Shown here one piece after another: positions 1 to 7,865 of a stretch of DNA of 64,000 nucleotides (its first letter is position 1; each line of letters begins with the position of its first letter). Location of the stretch: assembly GCA_048500275.1 (NCBI GenBank), contig JASNYI010000001.1:1612001-1676000 (forward strand), given 5' to 3'. The translations under genes and the position numbers were made by a program. Origin of the DNA: UBA5066 sp048500275. Its GTDB lineage: Bacteria; Acidobacteriota; Thermoanaerobaculia; UBA5066. The notes beneath the pieces are model-generated. The model ran no database searches. It worked only from the letters and a program-made list of their open reading frames with translations, and was not told the DNA's origin.

Positions 1-582
1 GTCCGACGCCTCGACCGCGATCCTGAGGCTCGCGAGCGCCTCGGCGTTCCTGCCGTTCAGGGCGAGGCAGCAGGCCGCGAGGTACGCCAGCCGTCCGTCG
101 GGGTCGCTCTGCCCGTTCGCCGACTGGACGAGCTCGATCGCCTTCAGGCAGTTGCCCCGGTTCTTCTCGTAGACGGCCGCGTGGTAGATCTCGACCGGGT
201 CGCGAAGGGCCTTCTCGCGGTCCCGCTTCCCGTTGCGCGCGACGGAGAGGTAGGTCCGGGCGCGGTCGACGAGCTCGTTCTCGTCGGGATGGATCTCGAG
301 GAGCTCGGCGAAGCAGGAGGCGGCCGCCTCCATCTCGCGGCGGTGGAAGTGCTCCATCCCCTTCTCGAAGAGCTTCCTCGCCTGCGAGAGCTCCCGGGCC
401 GCCTCCCGGTGCGTGGCGGGCGGCCGGCGGGCCGCGACGGCCCTCTCCGCCGCAAGCTCCTGCACCTTCTTCTCGATCTCGACGAGCGGCACGCCGAGGG
501 CGCGGGAGGCGCTCTGGAGGTCCATCCTCCCCTCGTTGGCGCGCAGCCAGCGGATTTCGTCCTGCGTCCAGTGCCTGCTCAT
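1..582 (-). CDS. TPR-containing protein with N-terminal helix-turn-helix-like segment (3' end cut by window)
   Basis: Open frame of 194 codons running off the left edge, so the C-terminus is missing. The ATG at 582 has a GGAGG about 7 nt upstream. The first ~45 residues (starting MSRHWTQDEIRWL) look like a small DNA-binding-like helical domain of the Trp-rich 'WTxDEIxWLR' kind. From about residue 65 the protein becomes helical and alanine-rich with TPR-like spacing (AASCFAELLEIHPDE; AYLAACCLALNGRNAEAL). Codon third positions are almost all G/C, as in real genes here. It is divergent from the desaturase at 687. I infer a tetratricopeptide scaffold or regulatory protein; the exact role cannot be read from this fragment. 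Confidence 0.75.
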   Translation of the reverse strand, partial: MSRHWTQDEIRWLRANEGRMDLQSASRALGVPLVEIEKKVQELAAERAVAARRPPATHREAARELSQARKLFEKGMEHFHRREMEAAASCFAELLEIHPDENELVDRARTYLSVARNGKRDREKALRDPVEIYHAAVYEKNRGNCLKAIELVQSANGQSDPDGRLAYLAACCLALNGRNAEALASLRIAVEASD

Positions 583-686
583 TCCACGACCTCCGGGCAC
601 GCCATACGGGCCGCGTATTCTCGTCACGCCCCGAACGGAGGTCAAGGAGCCCAAACCCGGGGGACCGGGGACCTCGTAGGGGAAGC

Positions 687-2222
687 GTGACGGAGCGCAC
701 GGGCCGGGACGCCATCGTCGTCGGGGCCGGGGTCGGGGGCCTCGTCGCCGCCGGCCTCCTCGCCCGCGCCGGGCGAGACGTCCTCCTCCTCGAGGCTCAC
801 GAGACGCCCGGCGGCTGCGCAGGGTTCTACGAGGCCGGCGGCTTCACGTTCGACGCGGGCGCGACGACGCTCGTCGGCTTCGACCCGGGCGACCCGCTCG
901 CCGCGCTCGCCGGGGCTCTCGGCATCCGGGTCGGAGAGGACCTCCGCCTCGAGCCCGTCGACGGCGTCGACGTGAAGCTCCCGGGCGTCTCTTTCCTCCA
1001 CGGCCGGGACGCCGCCGCCTGGGAGGAGACGACCTCGCGGCTCTTCCCCGGCGCCGCCCCCTTCCTCCGGAGACTGCGCCGGGACGCCTCCCTCCTCTGG
1101 GAGACGAGCCGGAGCTGGCCGGTGCTCCCCCTCCTCTCGCCTCGGGACGCCCTTCGCGACCTCCGTCTCCTGTCGCCCCGCCTCCTTCCCCTCCTCCCGT
1201 CGTTCGGGAAGACCGTCTCCGGCATCCTCGTGCGGGAGGGCGCTCCCGCCGATCCCGCCTTCCGGGCCTTCCTCGACCTCGCCCTCCTCATCAGCGTCCA
1301 GTCGCCGGCGTCGGACGCTCCCTGGTGGAACGGCGCCCTCGGCATCGACCTCTTCCGGCGGGGCGTCTCCCGCGCCCGCGGCGGGATGCGCGCCTTCGCC
1401 GAGGCGCTCGCCGACGCCGTCGTGAGCGCCGGGGGCGAGATCCGGACCCGGACGCTCGTCACCCGGCTCGAGCCCGCTCCCGGCGGCTGGCGGGTGAGGA
1501 CCGCCTCCGGCGAGACGCTGCGCGCCCGGACCGTCCTCCCGAACCTCACCGTGCGGGACGTCGCCCGCCTCCTCGAGCCGGGAAGCCCCGCCGCCGCGCG
1601 GGCCGGGAGCGAGGCCTCGCGGCTCGGCGACGGATGGGGCGCGCTGACCCTCAACCTCGGCCTCTCGCGCGTCGTGAACGAGGACCCGCGGCGCCTGCAC
1701 CGCCTCGTCGCGACGCGCCTCGACGGCCTCCCCGGCGACGGGACGTCGCTCTTCCTCTCGTTCTCGCCGCCCGGCGACCCGGTGGCGCCGCCGGGCGGCC
1801 AGACGCTCTCGGTCTCGACGCACGTCGAAGCCCGCGGCTGGGCGGAGCTGAAGGGGGCAGAGTACCGGCAGAGGAAGGAGGAGATGCGGCTGCGCCTTCG
1901 CGAGGCGCTCGAACGGGAGGTCCCGGGCGTCGGGGCCGCCGTCGTGCACGAGGACCTCGGTACGCCCCGCACGTTCCGCCGCTACACCCGGAGGGCCGGC
2001 GGGAGCGTCGGCGGCCTGCGGATGACGAACGGGAGCTTCGGTCTCAGCGCCCTCGACCCGACGCTCGGCACCGAGGGGCTCCACGTCGTCGGCGACACCG
2101 CCTTCCCCGGGCAGGGGACCCTCGCGGTCGCCATGTCGGCGGCCCTCGCGGCGGAACGGCTCGGGGCAGTCCGGCTGGGACGGGACGGCGGGCTGCGCTT
2201 CCTCGCGCGCGGAACGCGGTAG
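687..2222 (+). CDS. Phytoene desaturase/carotenoid isomerase-like FAD-dependent oxidoreductase
   Basis: 511-residue flavoprotein of the CrtI/CrtISO/CrtD amine-oxidase-like family, which desaturates or isomerises carotenoids or related polyprenoids at the membrane. The N-terminus carries the dinucleotide-binding GAGVGG (residues 13-18), the acidic strand end E36, and PGGCAG. The C-terminus has the family FAD motif VVGDTAFPGQG (about 466-476) followed by the helix AVAMSAALAAERL. GTG start at 687 after GTAGGGGAAG. Length is normal for the family. No other carotenoid gene (crtB, crtE) lies nearby, so the substrate is unknown and a retinol-saturase-like or other lipid role is possible. The Nudix gene follows after 10 nt, so the two are probably co-transcribed. 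Confidence 0.85.
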   Translation: MTERTGRDAIVVGAGVGGLVAAGLLARAGRDVLLLEAHETPGGCAGFYEAGGFTFDAGATTLVGFDPGDPLAALAGALGIRVGEDLRLEPVDGVDVKLPGVSFLHGRDAAAWEETTSRLFPGAAPFLRRLRRDASLLWETSRSWPVLPLLSPRDALRDLRLLSPRLLPLLPSFGKTVSGILVREGAPADPAFRAFLDLALLISVQSPASDAPWWNGALGIDLFRRGVSRARGGMRAFAEALADAVVSAGGEIRTRTLVTRLEPAPGGWRVRTASGETLRARTVLPNLTVRDVARLLEPGSPAAARAGSEASRLGDGWGALTLNLGLSRVVNEDPRRLHRLVATRLDGLPGDGTSLFLSFSPPGDPVAPPGGQTLSVSTHVEARGWAELKGAEYRQRKEEMRLRLREALEREVPGVGAAVVHEDLGTPRTFRRYTRRAGGSVGGLRMTNGSFGLSALDPTLGTEGLHVVGDTAFPGQGTLAVAMSAALAAERLGAVRLGRDGGLRFLARGTR

Positions 2223-2232
2223 GCTCGCCCCC

Positions 2233-2766
2233 GTGTACCCGAGCCCCCTCTTCTGCACCCAGTGCGGCGCGCGTCTCGAAGAGCGGCTCGTCGGGCCGCA
2301 CCACGGCAGGCCGGTTCCCGCCTGCCCGGCGTGCGGCGTCGTTCACTGGCTCGACCCGAAGGTCGCCGCCGGCTGCCTGATCGTGCGCGACGGGAAGGTC
2401 CTCCTCGTGAAGAGGGGCATCGAGCCCGGCTACGGCAAGTGGGTCTTCCCGGGAGGACACGTCGACCGGGGAGAGACGCTCGAGTCCGCCGCCCTGCGCG
2501 AGACTTTCGAGGAGTGCGGGGCCCTCGCCCGGATCGAAGGCCTCGTCGGCGTCTACTCCTACCCGGGGCGTCCCGTCATCGTCGCCGCCTATCGCGCGAC
2601 GCTCCGACCCGAGAGCCCCGAGCCCTTCCCCGCCGACGAGACGCTGGAGGTCGGCTGGTTCACGCCCGAGGAGGTCGACGGTCTCGAGCTCGCCTTCCGC
2701 TCCAGCGCCGACGCCCTCACGGCCCTCCTCGGCCGCTCCTTCGCCTCCCCGACCGGACCCCGCTGA
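2233..2766 (+). CDS. Nudix hydrolase with N-terminal zinc ribbon
   Basis: 177-residue hydrolase of nucleoside-diphosphate-linked compounds. A zinc ribbon is formed by C8-x2-C11 and C31-x2-C34. The Nudix box follows at residues 75-97, fitting Gx5Ex7REx2EExG exactly (G75, E81, R89, E90, E93, E94, G96). The ribbon plus Nudix layout resembles the NADH pyrophosphatase/ADP-ribose pyrophosphatase group, but the protein is shorter than NudC and lacks its N-terminal domain, so the substrate is open. GTG start at 2233, only 10 nt after the stop of the flavoprotein gene. A TAGGCT hexamer spans that stop codon, 7 nt before the start. Confidence 0.88.
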   Translation: MYPSPLFCTQCGARLEERLVGPHHGRPVPACPACGVVHWLDPKVAAGCLIVRDGKVLLVKRGIEPGYGKWVFPGGHVDRGETLESAALRETFEECGALARIEGLVGVYSYPGRPVIVAAYRATLRPESPEPFPADETLEVGWFTPEEVDGLELAFRSSADALTALLGRSFASPTGPR

Positions 2767-2775
2767 GGGCTCCGC

Positions 2776-3471
2776 CTACTGGAGGCGGATCAGGACGCCG
2801 GGCGCGGCGAAGGCGATCGCGACCGCGGCGTCGTTCCCCGCCTGGACGTAGAGGGTCGCCGCCGGGTCCGCGACGAGGGCCGCCTCCCCCGCCCGCACGT
2901 CCCGCGCCTCCTCGCCGTCGACGAGGGTCAGCTTCCCCTCGAAGACCGCGACGCTCCTCAGGCCGACGACGGCCCAGCGAGCGCCGGGGGGCGGACCGAA
3001 CCTCAGGACGGCGCGTCCCTCCGTCACGTGGAGGAGGCGCGCACCGGTGATCCCCGGGACTCCCCTTCCGACGAGGGCTTCGCGCCCGAGACGCTGGGGG
3101 GCCTCCTCCTCCTTCGCGGCGACCCCCTCGCGGAGGACGGGCGTTCCCGGCGCAAGGTCGATCGGGCCGCGCCCTGAAAGGAGGACGTCTCCGCGCGCCG
3201 CGCCCGAGAGGGCGACCGCCGCCCACGAGAGGTCGTCCCCGGGGATCGCGGAGGGGGCCGGGCCGAGGAGGGAAGCGCCCGGGCGTGACGGTGCGGGCTC
3301 GAGCCTCGCGACCGCCGTCGCGGCGTGGACCGTGACTCCCGGCCGGTTCGTCGTCGGCAGCGGCGGCGGCTCGGGCCCGAGGCGTTCGTCGACGCCCTCC
3401 GCGACCCGGGGCGCGAGGCCGTCCTCCGGGGCGGCCTTCCCGCGGCGGCCGAAGAGCCAGTCCAGCACCAT
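2776..3471 (-). CDS. Hypothetical protein with C-terminal cupin-like beta domain
   Basis: 231 residues from the ATG at 3471 (MVLDWLFGRRGK). The frame stays open further upstream, but that part is an Arg/Pro-rich run unlike coding sequence, so I chose the internal ATG. The N-terminal ~50 residues are charged and Pro-rich. The rest is rich in short beta-strand patterns, ending in a stretch like a cupin barrel (GRAVLRFGPPPGARW, EGKLTLVDGEEARDVRAGE, then AATLYVQAGND). No signal peptide, membrane segment or catalytic motif is obvious. Convergent with the Nudix gene (9 nt between stops). Its start region faces the TPR exoprotein at 3630. Function unknown. Confidence 0.7.
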   Translation of the reverse strand: MVLDWLFGRRGKAAPEDGLAPRVAEGVDERLGPEPPPLPTTNRPGVTVHAATAVARLEPAPSRPGASLLGPAPSAIPGDDLSWAAVALSGAARGDVLLSGRGPIDLAPGTPVLREGVAAKEEEAPQRLGREALVGRGVPGITGARLLHVTEGRAVLRFGPPPGARWAVVGLRSVAVFEGKLTLVDGEEARDVRAGEAALVADPAATLYVQAGNDAAVAIAFAAPGVLIRLQ

Positions 3472-3585
3472 GCCGCGGAGTGTAGGCGGGGGGCCGGCCG
3501 TTCCGGCAGGGGGCCGGGACCGCGACGCCCGCTTTCGGGGCCGCCTCCGCCGTCCCCGGGGCGGCGACCTCGGCACGGCTTTCGC

Positions 3586-3615
3586 TAGAATGACCCGTTG
3601 GTGGCCCCGGCCACC
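3586..3615 (+). promoter_or_regulatory. Candidate -10 element and 5'UTR hairpin upstream of the 3630 gene
   Basis: TAGAAT at 3586-3591 matches the TAGA(A/C)T hexamers seen upstream of other genes in this window. It is followed by a short inverted repeat, GGTGGCC at 3600-3606 and GGCCACC at 3609-3615, and then GGAGG before the ATG at 3630. I see no convincing -35 hexamer. Low-confidence call. Confidence 0.3.
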
Positions 3616-3629
3616 GACCGGAGGTAGAG

Positions 3630-4571
3630 ATGAACCAGAAGAAGATCCTCTCGGCCGCACTGATCGCGATCCTCTTCGCCGTCAGCGGGCTGGCCCTTGC
3701 GGGCCCCCAGGCCCGGATCGTGGGCAAGGTCACCGACGGCGAGGGCAAGCCGCTCGAAGGGGTCACGGTGACGATCACGACGCCGAAGCTCGGGAAGTTC
3801 AAGGTGGTCCTCACGAGCGACAAGGACGGGAAGTGGGGGACGATCCTGAACGACTCCACCATGCCCTACGACTACCTCTTCGAGAAGAAGGGGTACCTGA
3901 GCGTCAACCGGACCAACTTCAAGGTCGCGATCGCCTCGACCGGCGAGCTCGACATGCAGCTCTTCACGGCCGACCAGGCGATCGCCAAGGGAGTCGTCAA
4001 GTCGGAGGTCGACCCGTACACCGAGGCCTTCAACGGCGCCGTCGACAAGTTCCAGGCGGGAGACTTCGACGCTGCGCTCGTGAACGCCCGCAAGGCGATC
4101 GAGCTCGGCGCCGACAAGGCCGGCTCCTGGGACCTGGCGACGAAGGTCGCCCTCGCGAAGAAAGACTGGGACCTCGTCATCGAGTACGGCGAGAAGGCCC
4201 TCTCCCTCGAGGCCGAGAACTCCTCGCTCTACGGTCCGCTCATGGAGGCCTACAAGCAGAAGGGGAACGCGGCGAAGTCGAAGGAGTACGAGAAGAAGTT
4301 CGTCGCCGCCAACCCCGACAAGCCCGAGATCCTCTACAACCAGGCGGTGGAGCTCTACAACAAGAACGACTTCAAGGGCGCCGAGCCCCTCCTCCGGAAG
4401 ATCGTCGAGGCGAACCCCGACTACGCCAACGCCCACTTCCTCCTCGGCATGTCGTGCGTGAACCTGAACAAGATCCCCGACATGACCAAGCACCTGAAGG
4501 AGTACCTCCGGCTCGACCCGAACGGGAAGGAAGCCGCCACGGCGAAGGAGATGATCGAGGCCTTCAAGTGA
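3630..4571 (+). CDS. Exported CarboxypepD_reg/TPR protein
   Basis: 313 residues. A Sec signal peptide occupies residues 1-24 (MNQKK then a hydrophobic core ending ALA). Then comes a carboxypeptidase-regulatory-like beta-sandwich (about 27-110; VGKVTDGEGKPLEGVTVTI), and then TPR-like helices to the end (DKFQAGDFDAALVNARKAIELG; NQAVELYNKNDFKGAEPLL; AHFLLGMSCVNLNK). It is probably periplasmic and acts in protein-protein contacts; no enzymatic motif is seen. The ATG has a well-placed GGAGG. The uridine kinase gene follows after 13 nt, suggesting co-transcription, although the functions are not clearly related. Similar exported CarboxypepD-TPR proteins are common in Acidobacteriota (family knowledge). 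Confidence 0.85.
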   Translation: MNQKKILSAALIAILFAVSGLALAGPQARIVGKVTDGEGKPLEGVTVTITTPKLGKFKVVLTSDKDGKWGTILNDSTMPYDYLFEKKGYLSVNRTNFKVAIASTGELDMQLFTADQAIAKGVVKSEVDPYTEAFNGAVDKFQAGDFDAALVNARKAIELGADKAGSWDLATKVALAKKDWDLVIEYGEKALSLEAENSSLYGPLMEAYKQKGNAAKSKEYEKKFVAANPDKPEILYNQAVELYNKNDFKGAEPLLRKIVEANPDYANAHFLLGMSCVNLNKIPDMTKHLKEYLRLDPNGKEAATAKEMIEAFK

Positions 4572-4584
4572 GACGGCCGCGCGC

Positions 4585-5205
4585 GTGACCGCCTCGCCGA
4601 TCGCCATCGGCGTCGCGGGCGGCACGGGCTCCGGGAAGACGACCGTCGCCAACGCCATCCGCAACCGCGTGGGAGAGGACCGCATCGCGATCCTCTCCCA
4701 CGACTGGTACTACCGCGACTGGATCGACCTGCCGAAGGACGTCCTCGACCAGAAGAACTTCGACCACCCCGACTCGCTCGAGACCGACCTCCTCGTCAGG
4801 CACCTGAAAGCCCTGAAGGGGGGCGCGACGGTCGAGGTCCCGGTCTACGACTTCCGCACCCACCGGCGCGCCCCCGAGACCCGCCGGATCGAGCCGCGGA
4901 AGGTCGTCCTCGTCGACGGGATCCTCATCTACGCCGAGCCCGACCTGAGGAAGCTCTTCGACGTGAAGATCTTCGTCGACACGGACGCCGACGTGAGGCT
5001 CATCCGGCGCATCCGTCGCGACATCGCCGAGCGGGGGAGAAGCCTCGACAGCGTCACGGCCCAGTACGAGTCGACCGTCCGCCCGATGCACCTCGAGTTC
5101 GTCGAGCCCTCCAAGCGCTACGCGGACCTGATCATCCCGGAAGGGGGCGAGAACGCGGTCGCCCTCGAGTTCCTCTTCGCGCGCCTCGAGAAGATCCTCG
5201 ACTGA
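4585..5205 (+). CDS. udk: Uridine kinase
   Basis: 206 residues, the usual length for Udk, which phosphorylates uridine and cytidine to UMP and CMP in pyrimidine salvage. The P-loop is AGGTGSGKTT at residues 11-20. Then follow the uridine-site segment SHDWYYRDW (residues near 38-46), FDHPDSLETDLL, PVYDFRTHRR, the Walker B-like VVLVDGILIY, and the lid RIRRDIAERGRSLDSV. GTG start at 4585, 13 nt after the preceding stop. All expected family motifs are present and intact. Confidence 0.95.
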   Translation: MTASPIAIGVAGGTGSGKTTVANAIRNRVGEDRIAILSHDWYYRDWIDLPKDVLDQKNFDHPDSLETDLLVRHLKALKGGATVEVPVYDFRTHRRAPETRRIEPRKVVLVDGILIYAEPDLRKLFDVKIFVDTDADVRLIRRIRRDIAERGRSLDSVTAQYESTVRPMHLEFVEPSKRYADLIIPEGGENAVALEFLFARLEKILD

Positions 5206-5272
5206 CGCCGGGGACCGGCGAAGGTCGATAATCCCGGTACACGATTCCCCGACACCCGGGGAGGAGGTCGGC

Positions 5273-6409
5273 ATGTCGATGGTCGTCCGGTTCGTCTCCG
5301 GCTCCCTTTCGGACCGCGAGTTCGCCTTTCCAAAGGAGATCGTCCGCGTCGGCGACGCCGAGGGCGTCGACCTGAGAGTCGACCCGGGGCAGCCCGGCGA
5401 CGGCGGCGCGCGCGGCCGCGTCATCGAGATCTCCGTCGAGGGGAGCGGTTTCCGCGTCCGTTCCGCGGGCAACCGCGACCTCTCGGCCCAGGGCGACTAC
5501 CCTCTCGACCACCCCGTCGCCGACGGCGGCGAGGTGCGGTTCGGGGCGTGGGGCCCGGTCTTCACCGTGAAGCGGGGAGGCCCGGAGCTCTCGAGGACCG
5601 CCCCGGTCCCCGTCTTTCCCCAGGCGGCCGCCCCGCCGCCCTCCGTCGACGCGACCGCCCGGCTCTCCCCCGACGACTCGGCCTCCCGCCGCGCGCCGGA
5701 GGACACCGCCTCGCGGAGACGGAACGTCCTGACCGCCTCGGGCGAGAAGCCGGTCGGCCCGAAAACGGTCATGGTCATGATCCAGGACGCCCTCTCGAAG
5801 GCGCGCGACCAGGGGGACGCCGGGTTCGTCGAGAAGGGGACCGTCTTCGTCCGCGAGGTCGTGGCCGACACGATCACGAGCGCGACGCGATCGCTGAAGA
5901 TCGGCCTCCTCCTGACGGGCGCCGCGCTCGTCATCCTCGCCTTCGCCCTCGGGTTCAACGTCTGGAAGACCCGGCAGACCGTGGAGCGGGTGACGCAGGA
6001 GGCGGACGCGAACGTCCAGGAGGTCCGCAGGGAGCTCGGCACCCGCGTCGAGGAGATGCGTCAGGAGCGCGACGCGCTCGCCGCCGAGTCGGCCGAGGTG
6101 GCCCGCAAGCTCGGCGAGCTCGAGCAGACCGCCGGCGCGAGCGAGAAGGCCGTCTCCGAGCTGCGCGGCCGGCTTTCCGACGCCGACGCGCGCAGGAGGG
6201 ACCTCGAAGGGCGGATGCAGCGCGCCCTCACGGCTCTCGAGGCCGACAAGGAGGCTCTGCAGCGCCAGCTCGCGCAGATGGAGAGGGACCGCGTCGCCGA
6301 CCGAGCCCGGCAGCAGGCCGAGATCGAGAAGCTCCGGCAGGAGGCGGCCGCCCCGCCCCCGGTCGCTCCCGTGGAGCCGGCGCCGACGACGCCTCCGCCG
6401 ACTCGTTGA
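5273..6409 (+). CDS. Membrane-anchored coiled-coil protein with FHA-like N-terminal domain
   Basis: 378 residues. Residues 1-103 form an FHA-like beta-sandwich (VRVGDAEGVDLRV; GGEVRFGAWGPVFTV), but the canonical S-x-x-H phosphothreonine-binding motif is not evident, so binding to phosphopeptides is uncertain. A linker of about 100 residues is rich in Pro, Ser and Ala. One transmembrane helix lies near residues 205-225 (IGLLLTGAALVILAFALGF). The C-terminal 140 residues are a long coiled coil rich in Glu, Arg and Gln, ending in a Pro-rich tail. ATG start with GGGGAGGAGG upstream. It lies directly ahead of a membrane Ser/Thr kinase, and FHA-kinase pairing is a known theme, so it may be a substrate or scaffold of that kinase (inference). 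Confidence 0.8.
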   Translation: MSMVVRFVSGSLSDREFAFPKEIVRVGDAEGVDLRVDPGQPGDGGARGRVIEISVEGSGFRVRSAGNRDLSAQGDYPLDHPVADGGEVRFGAWGPVFTVKRGGPELSRTAPVPVFPQAAAPPPSVDATARLSPDDSASRRAPEDTASRRRNVLTASGEKPVGPKTVMVMIQDALSKARDQGDAGFVEKGTVFVREVVADTITSATRSLKIGLLLTGAALVILAFALGFNVWKTRQTVERVTQEADANVQEVRRELGTRVEEMRQERDALAAESAEVARKLGELEQTAGASEKAVSELRGRLSDADARRRDLEGRMQRALTALEADKEALQRQLAQMERDRVADRARQQAEIEKLRQEAAAPPPVAPVEPAPTTPPPTR

Positions 6410-6489
6410 GCCTTCCCCGCCCGGCCCCATCCTGCCGCCCCGAGCGGGAGGGGGGGCCGGGCCGGGCCCTCCTCTGAGAAGATCCGCCC

Positions 6490-7860
6490 GTGAACGTCCG
6501 CCCGAACCTCGTCGGCGGCTACACCATCGTCGAGCGGCTCGGCAGGGGCGGGCTCTCGGGCGTCTTCCGCGCCCTGCGCGACGCCGACGGGCTCGAGGTC
6601 GCGCTGAAGATCACGAGCCTGGGCGACCTGGACCCCGAGTTCCGCCCGCAGGAGCGCTTCGAGCGCGAGGCCGGGCTCCTCGCGCGCCTCTCCCACCCGG
6701 CGCTCCCGCGCTTCTACGACTGGGGCGTCACGCTCGACGGCTACGGCTGGCTCGCCCTCGAGCTCGTCAGGGGCGCTCCCCTGTCGCAGTTCGCGCTCCG
6801 CCCCGCGTGGGAGCTGATCCCGATCCTGATCCCCGTCGCGGAGGGCCTGGCCGCCGTGGCGCGCGCCGGGATCGTCCACCGCGACGTCGCCCCCGACAAC
6901 ATCCTCGTCGCCCTCGAGAACGGCCGGTTCGCGCCGAAGGTCATCGACTTCGGCGTCGCCAAGGACCTCCTCGACTCCGGGGCCGCCGGCCACCTCACCC
7001 AGCACGGCGCCTTCCTCGGCAAGCTCGCCTACGCGCCCCCCGAGCAGCTCCTCGGCCTGCCGAAGGGCGAGCGGCTCGACTTCCGGGCCGACGTCTACTC
7101 GTTCGGGCTCACGCTCTGGGAGCTCTTCGCCGGCCGCCCCGCCATCTCGGCGTCGTCGCTCCCCGAGATCGTGAACGCCCACCTCGCGCGCGCCTGGCCG
7201 AGGCTCTCGATCCCGCCCGCGCGGGGCGGCCCGGCGCCGAAGCTCGTCGACCTCGTCGACCGGATGACGGCCCGGAGGCGCGAGGACCGCCCCGCCTCCT
7301 GGGAGGAGATCGTCGCCACGCTCTGGCAGGCGCTCGACGAGGTCCGCCCCGCCGTCCGAGAGATCGAGGAGCGCAAGGCCGAGGGCGCCGCCGACCGCGG
7401 CGAGGCCGAACCTCTCGCCGGGGCGCCCCCGCCCGCGGAGCTCCCGCCCGGCCTCGCGCCCGCGGCGCGCCTCCTCACCCGCGAGCTCCTCCTCGGGCGC
7501 GCCGTCCTCTTCTTCGGCGTCGCGGCCTTCGTCGGCGCGCTCGCGTTCGCCCTCCACGTCGTGATCTCGGCGCCCGAGCCGGCGAAACCGCTCCCGGAGG
7601 AGACCGGCCCGGCCGCGAGCGGCCCTTCCGGCCGCCTCCTCGTGGCGCTCGTTCCGGACGGTGTCCTCGACGACCTCGTCGACGAGGCCGGCCAGCGCGT
7701 CGGCGGCCCCGAGCCCCTCCCCGCGCAGCTCGACCTTCCCCCGGGCCGCTACCGCGCGCGGCTCGTGCACGCCGCGTCGGGCTGCGCGATGACGGTCTCC
7801 TTCGACGTGAGGCCCGGCGGGACGACGCGCGTCCTCGAGAGCTGCCTCGACGCCGACTGA
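6490..7860 (+). CDS. Transmembrane Ser/Thr protein kinase (PknB-like, catalytic loop HRDVAPDN)
   Basis: 456 residues. An N-terminal eukaryotic-like kinase domain spans about 10-280: glycine loop LGRGGLSG (17-24), K40 in VALKI, HRDVAPDN at 130-137 with catalytic D132, DFG at 153-155, and APPEQLLG. The usual catalytic-loop lysine (HRDxK) is alanine at 134, as in a subset of bacterial kinases; activity is therefore likely but not certain. One membrane helix lies near 337-358, followed by a ~100-residue extracytoplasmic tail with a cysteine pair, possibly a PEGA-like or sensor domain. GTG start. It follows the FHA-like protein after an 80-nt gap holding an imperfect GC inverted repeat (6419-6428 with 6453-6462). 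Confidence 0.9.
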   Translation: MNVRPNLVGGYTIVERLGRGGLSGVFRALRDADGLEVALKITSLGDLDPEFRPQERFEREAGLLARLSHPALPRFYDWGVTLDGYGWLALELVRGAPLSQFALRPAWELIPILIPVAEGLAAVARAGIVHRDVAPDNILVALENGRFAPKVIDFGVAKDLLDSGAAGHLTQHGAFLGKLAYAPPEQLLGLPKGERLDFRADVYSFGLTLWELFAGRPAISASSLPEIVNAHLARAWPRLSIPPARGGPAPKLVDLVDRMTARRREDRPASWEEIVATLWQALDEVRPAVREIEERKAEGAADRGEAEPLAGAPPPAELPPGLAPAARLLTRELLLGRAVLFFGVAAFVGALAFALHVVISAPEPAKPLPEETGPAASGPSGRLLVALVPDGVLDDLVDEAGQRVGGPEPLPAQLDLPPGRYRARLVHAASGCAMTVSFDVRPGGTTRVLESCLDAD

Positions 7861-7865
7861 GGCGG

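Noticed and set aside
6419..6462. GCCCGGCCCC/GGGGCCGGGC inverted repeat as a terminator before the kinase
   Set aside because: The loop is 24 nt, no T run follows, and GC-rich inverted repeats are common in this DNA.
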